The notes below the pieces were generated by a model that was not told the origin of the DNA, did not search any database, and saw nothing but the letters and a program-made list of their open reading frames with translations. The translations under genes were made by a program, and so were the position numbers. A stretch of 33,726 bases of DNA from Clostridia bacterium (GTDB lineage Bacteria; Bacillota; Clostridia; Oscillospirales; CAG-272), in the NCBI GenBank assembly GCA_017517035.1, contig JAFXAN010000007.1, positions 1 to 33,726 of the forward strand, read 5' to 3'. Below are positions 31,816 through 33,726 of the stretch, in pieces (the stretch's first letter is position 1; each line of letters opens with the position of its first letter).

Positions 31816-32583
31816 ATGAATAATAATCAAAAGCATTCTAATTACGGACACAGAAAAAGAATCAGAGATAAGGTCAAAAAGCACGGTATTGGGGTTCTGT
31901 GCGATCATGAGCTTGTTGAATTTTTGCTTTTTAATTTGTACCCGAGAAGAAATACCAACGATATTGCCCATAATCTGATCGAAAGATTCGGATCAATTCG
32001 CGGAATCCTTACCGCCGATGAGAAGGAGCTTTGCACAGTTCCTCTTGTTGGTGAATCTTGTGCTTTGTTTTTCGATGCTGCTTGTGAGATCTATCGAAGA
32101 GCACTTACGGAAAATGATTCAAAGGAGCCATTTGATACCATCCAAAAGGTAGGTGAGTTTTTAGTTCACCGCTTCTTTGGAGAGGGAAGAGAAAAGGTTT
32201 TCGTTATGCTTCTTGATAATTCAATGTGCCTTATCTCATGCGAGATGCTTTTTGACGGATCGGTCAATTCCGCAGCCCTTGATACAAAGAAAATATATAA
32301 ATTTGCATTTGAAAATAATGCTGCCAATGTAATAATTGCTCATAATCATCCTTCGGGTACTGTCATTCCCAGCGAGGACGATATAAGAACCACATCCATC
32401 ATTTCAGAGGGGCTGGGGTGTCTTGGAATAAACCTTGCGGAGCATTTTGTTGTTTCGGGAGACAGATATATGCCGATTATGCGTAATTCACATAATTCGA
32501 GCATAAGAAAGAATGCCGAAGAGCACCTCAGAATGGACCTTGAGAGCTTTTCGGGAGGTAAAGTGAGTAAGAACTCTATTTAG
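31816..32583 (+). CDS. radC: RadC family JAMM protein
   Basis: A 255-residue RadC-like protein: a UPF0758 helix-hairpin-helix N-terminus (HRKRIRDKVKKHG and ELVEFLLFNLYPRRNTNDIA) and a C-terminal JAMM metal-binding site AHNHPSGTVIPSEDD with the full HxHPSG...S..D pattern. Despite the name, a role in DNA repair is not well established for the family. It begins 6 nt after the SGNH-like gene with no clear Shine-Dalgarno and ends in TAG. A Ser/Lys-rich tail extends beyond the JAMM domain. Confidence 0.88.
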   Translation: MNNNQKHSNYGHRKRIRDKVKKHGIGVLCDHELVEFLLFNLYPRRNTNDIAHNLIERFGSIRGILTADEKELCTVPLVGESCALFFDAACEIYRRALTENDSKEPFDTIQKVGEFLVHRFFGEGREKVFVMLLDNSMCLISCEMLFDGSVNSAALDTKKIYKFAFENNAANVIIAHNHPSGTVIPSEDDIRTTSIISEGLGCLGINLAEHFVVSGDRYMPIMRNSHNSSIRKNAEEHLRMDLESFSGGKVSKNSI

Positions 32584-32601
32584 AGCGAAGGGAGAATATT
32601 T

Positions 32602-33537
32602 TTGGCTGAAATACAGCTTGATTATTTGAAAGAGCTAATAAAAAAAGATCCTGCTTTGTGTATAAAGAATGCCGATGCGGAGTATCTTGGAGCAATAAAA
32701 AATGTTGTGATGGAGCTTGAGATGCGGGAAGCAAATATAGTTCTTCTTGCAGGCCCCAGTAGCTCGGGAAAAACCACAACTGCCAATATCATGCGTGATG
32801 TTTTGTGCAGTAGAGGTCACAAGGCAATAGTAGTGTCTCTTGACAATTTTTATCGGAACAAGGATGATCCCGATTATCCTCTTGATGAAAATGGTGAGCA
32901 GGATTATGAAGCACTTGAAGCACTTCATGTTGACAAAATAAGAGATTGTATTGCCGAGCTTCTTTTGGGAAAGAATGTTTATCTGCCCAAATACAGCTTT
33001 GAGCTTGGTGCTTCTTTTGTTATGACGGAGCCGATACGCCTTGAAAAGGGAGATGTGGTAATAATGGAGGGGCTTCATGCGCTTAATCCCATTATAACCG
33101 GTGGGCTTGACAAAGCCGGAATAATAAAGATGTTCATAAGTGTTTCTACAAATATAAATGAAGGCGAGCGGCGCATCCTTTCGGGAAGAAAAGTCAGATT
33201 TATCAGAAGAATGACAAGAGATTCCATATATAGGGGAACGAGTGCATTCTCAACTCTTGCAAGATGGGGAAGTGTTCTTGCGGGAGAGGATAAATATCTT
33301 TACCCATATAGGGACGAGGCTGATATTAAGATCAACACCTTCCATAATTACGAGCTTGCGATCATGAAGCCCTTTGCGCTTCGTGCAATTGAAGCAGAGA
33401 GGGAAAAGCTTTCCGGAGACTATATTGAAATAATAATTTCGGCTTTAGAGCGTTTTGATGCACTTGACAGAGCCTATATGCCCGAGGAGTCGCTGATATG
33501 CGAGTTTGTCCCGGGCGGAAAATATGAGAATATATAA
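32602..33537 (+). CDS. Uridine kinase-like nucleoside kinase
   Basis: A 311-residue P-loop kinase: GPSSSGKTTTANIM (Walker A), SLDNFYRNKDD (the uridine kinase block) and VVIMEGLHALNP. It corresponds to the kinase part of Firmicutes Udk-like proteins that often carry an N-terminal TGS/threonyl-tRNA-synthetase-like region; that region is absent here. TTG start behind GGGAG, 18 nt after radC. It is the last gene of the operon, followed by a terminator. Uridine phosphorylation is the likeliest activity, but substrates of this branch are poorly known. Confidence 0.85.
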   Translation: MAEIQLDYLKELIKKDPALCIKNADAEYLGAIKNVVMELEMREANIVLLAGPSSSGKTTTANIMRDVLCSRGHKAIVVSLDNFYRNKDDPDYPLDENGEQDYEALEALHVDKIRDCIAELLLGKNVYLPKYSFELGASFVMTEPIRLEKGDVVIMEGLHALNPIITGGLDKAGIIKMFISVSTNINEGERRILSGRKVRFIRRMTRDSIYRGTSAFSTLARWGSVLAGEDKYLYPYRDEADIKINTFHNYELAIMKPFALRAIEAEREKLSGDYIEIIISALERFDALDRAYMPEESLICEFVPGGKYENI

Positions 33538-33544
33538 TGAAAAA

Positions 33545-33570
33545 ACAAGGTCGATTGACCTTGTTTTTTG
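33545..33570. terminator. Terminator at the end of the asnB-to-udk operon
   Basis: ACAAGGTC (33545-33552) pairs with GACCTTGT (33557-33564) around GATT. A run of A before and T after the stem would let it work in both directions. It starts 8 nt after the udk-like stop. Confidence 0.92.
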
Positions 33571-33586
33571 TTTGGTGAAGCATTAT

Positions 33587-33726
33587 AAACAGTAATTTGT
33601 CGGTGCGTCGATATGACGCAAACCTGTAGGGGACGGCGACCTCGACGTCCCTTTTATCATTTTAAATCAACGGAATTTCCACATCTTTTAGGGACGTCGT
33701 GGTCGCCGTCCCCTACAAACAAACAT
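33587..33726. repeat. Dispersed element, left part; runs off the window
   Basis: It begins with AAACAGTAATTTGTCGG, the same terminus as at 19795. The interior carries an inverted pair built on GTAGGGGACGGCGACC (from about 33626) and its complement GGTCGCCGTCCCCTAC (to about 33715). The right terminus is missing because the window ends. Confidence 0.8.

Overview
The window reads as chromosome of a spore-forming Firmicute of class Clostridia, probably an uncultured gut-type Oscillospiraceae-like lineage. This rests on the sporulation genes yqfC, yqfD and ylbJ/spoVV, the Clostridia-type fusion of IspH to ribosomal protein S1, the Firmicutes order yqfC-yqfD-phoH-ybeY-era-recO, strong AGGAGG ribosome binding sites and moderate GC. 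The taxonomic placement is inference; there is no rRNA here. I see no tRNA, CRISPR array, prophage or transposase gene. All three stop codons are in use. Both window ends lie in copies of one dispersed repeat, so the window may be a whole contig broken at repeats. LAYOUT: (1) 196-8840, minus strand: one long operon yqfC, yqfD, phoH, ybeY, era, recO, mutS2, rhaB covering sporulation, ribosome maturation and DNA repair, with a rhamnulokinase at its tail. (2) 8840-8907: a compact divergent region with two sigma-E-like promoters facing yqfC and ylbJ. (3) 9995-11617, minus: LURP-like protein, UPF0340/YwlG protein and a DnaQ-type exonuclease. (4) 11751-18244, plus: a small membrane protein, a preQ1-I riboswitch with queT, an RpiR regulator, a YhiN-type flavoprotein, cmk, plsC and ispH-rpsA. 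(5) 18640-19752: prfB without the usual programmed frameshift. (6) 20145-22977: a uracil permease gene behind a leader terminator and broken by an in-frame TAG, then an AraC regulator. (7) 23057-23608, minus: a GNAT acetyltransferase. (8) 23826-33537, plus: a tightly packed operon of ten genes. HOW THE GENES WORK TOGETHER: The last operon is the most informative part. AsnB, a D-aspartate-ligase-like ATP-grasp enzyme, an aspartate racemase and a MurE-type ligase lacking the DNPR arginine of diaminopimelate-specific enzymes together suggest Lys-type (or other non-DAP) peptidoglycan with a D-Asp or D-Asn cross-bridge. They are followed by a poorly described module: an HPr-kinase-like ATPase, a PqqD/RRE-like protein, a soluble signal-peptidase-like Ser-His protein and a membrane-anchored degenerate SGNH-like protein. 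RadC and a uridine-kinase-like enzyme close the operon. Four copies of a repeat with AAACAGTAATTT-type terminal inverted repeats and differing hairpin interiors sit between transcription units.
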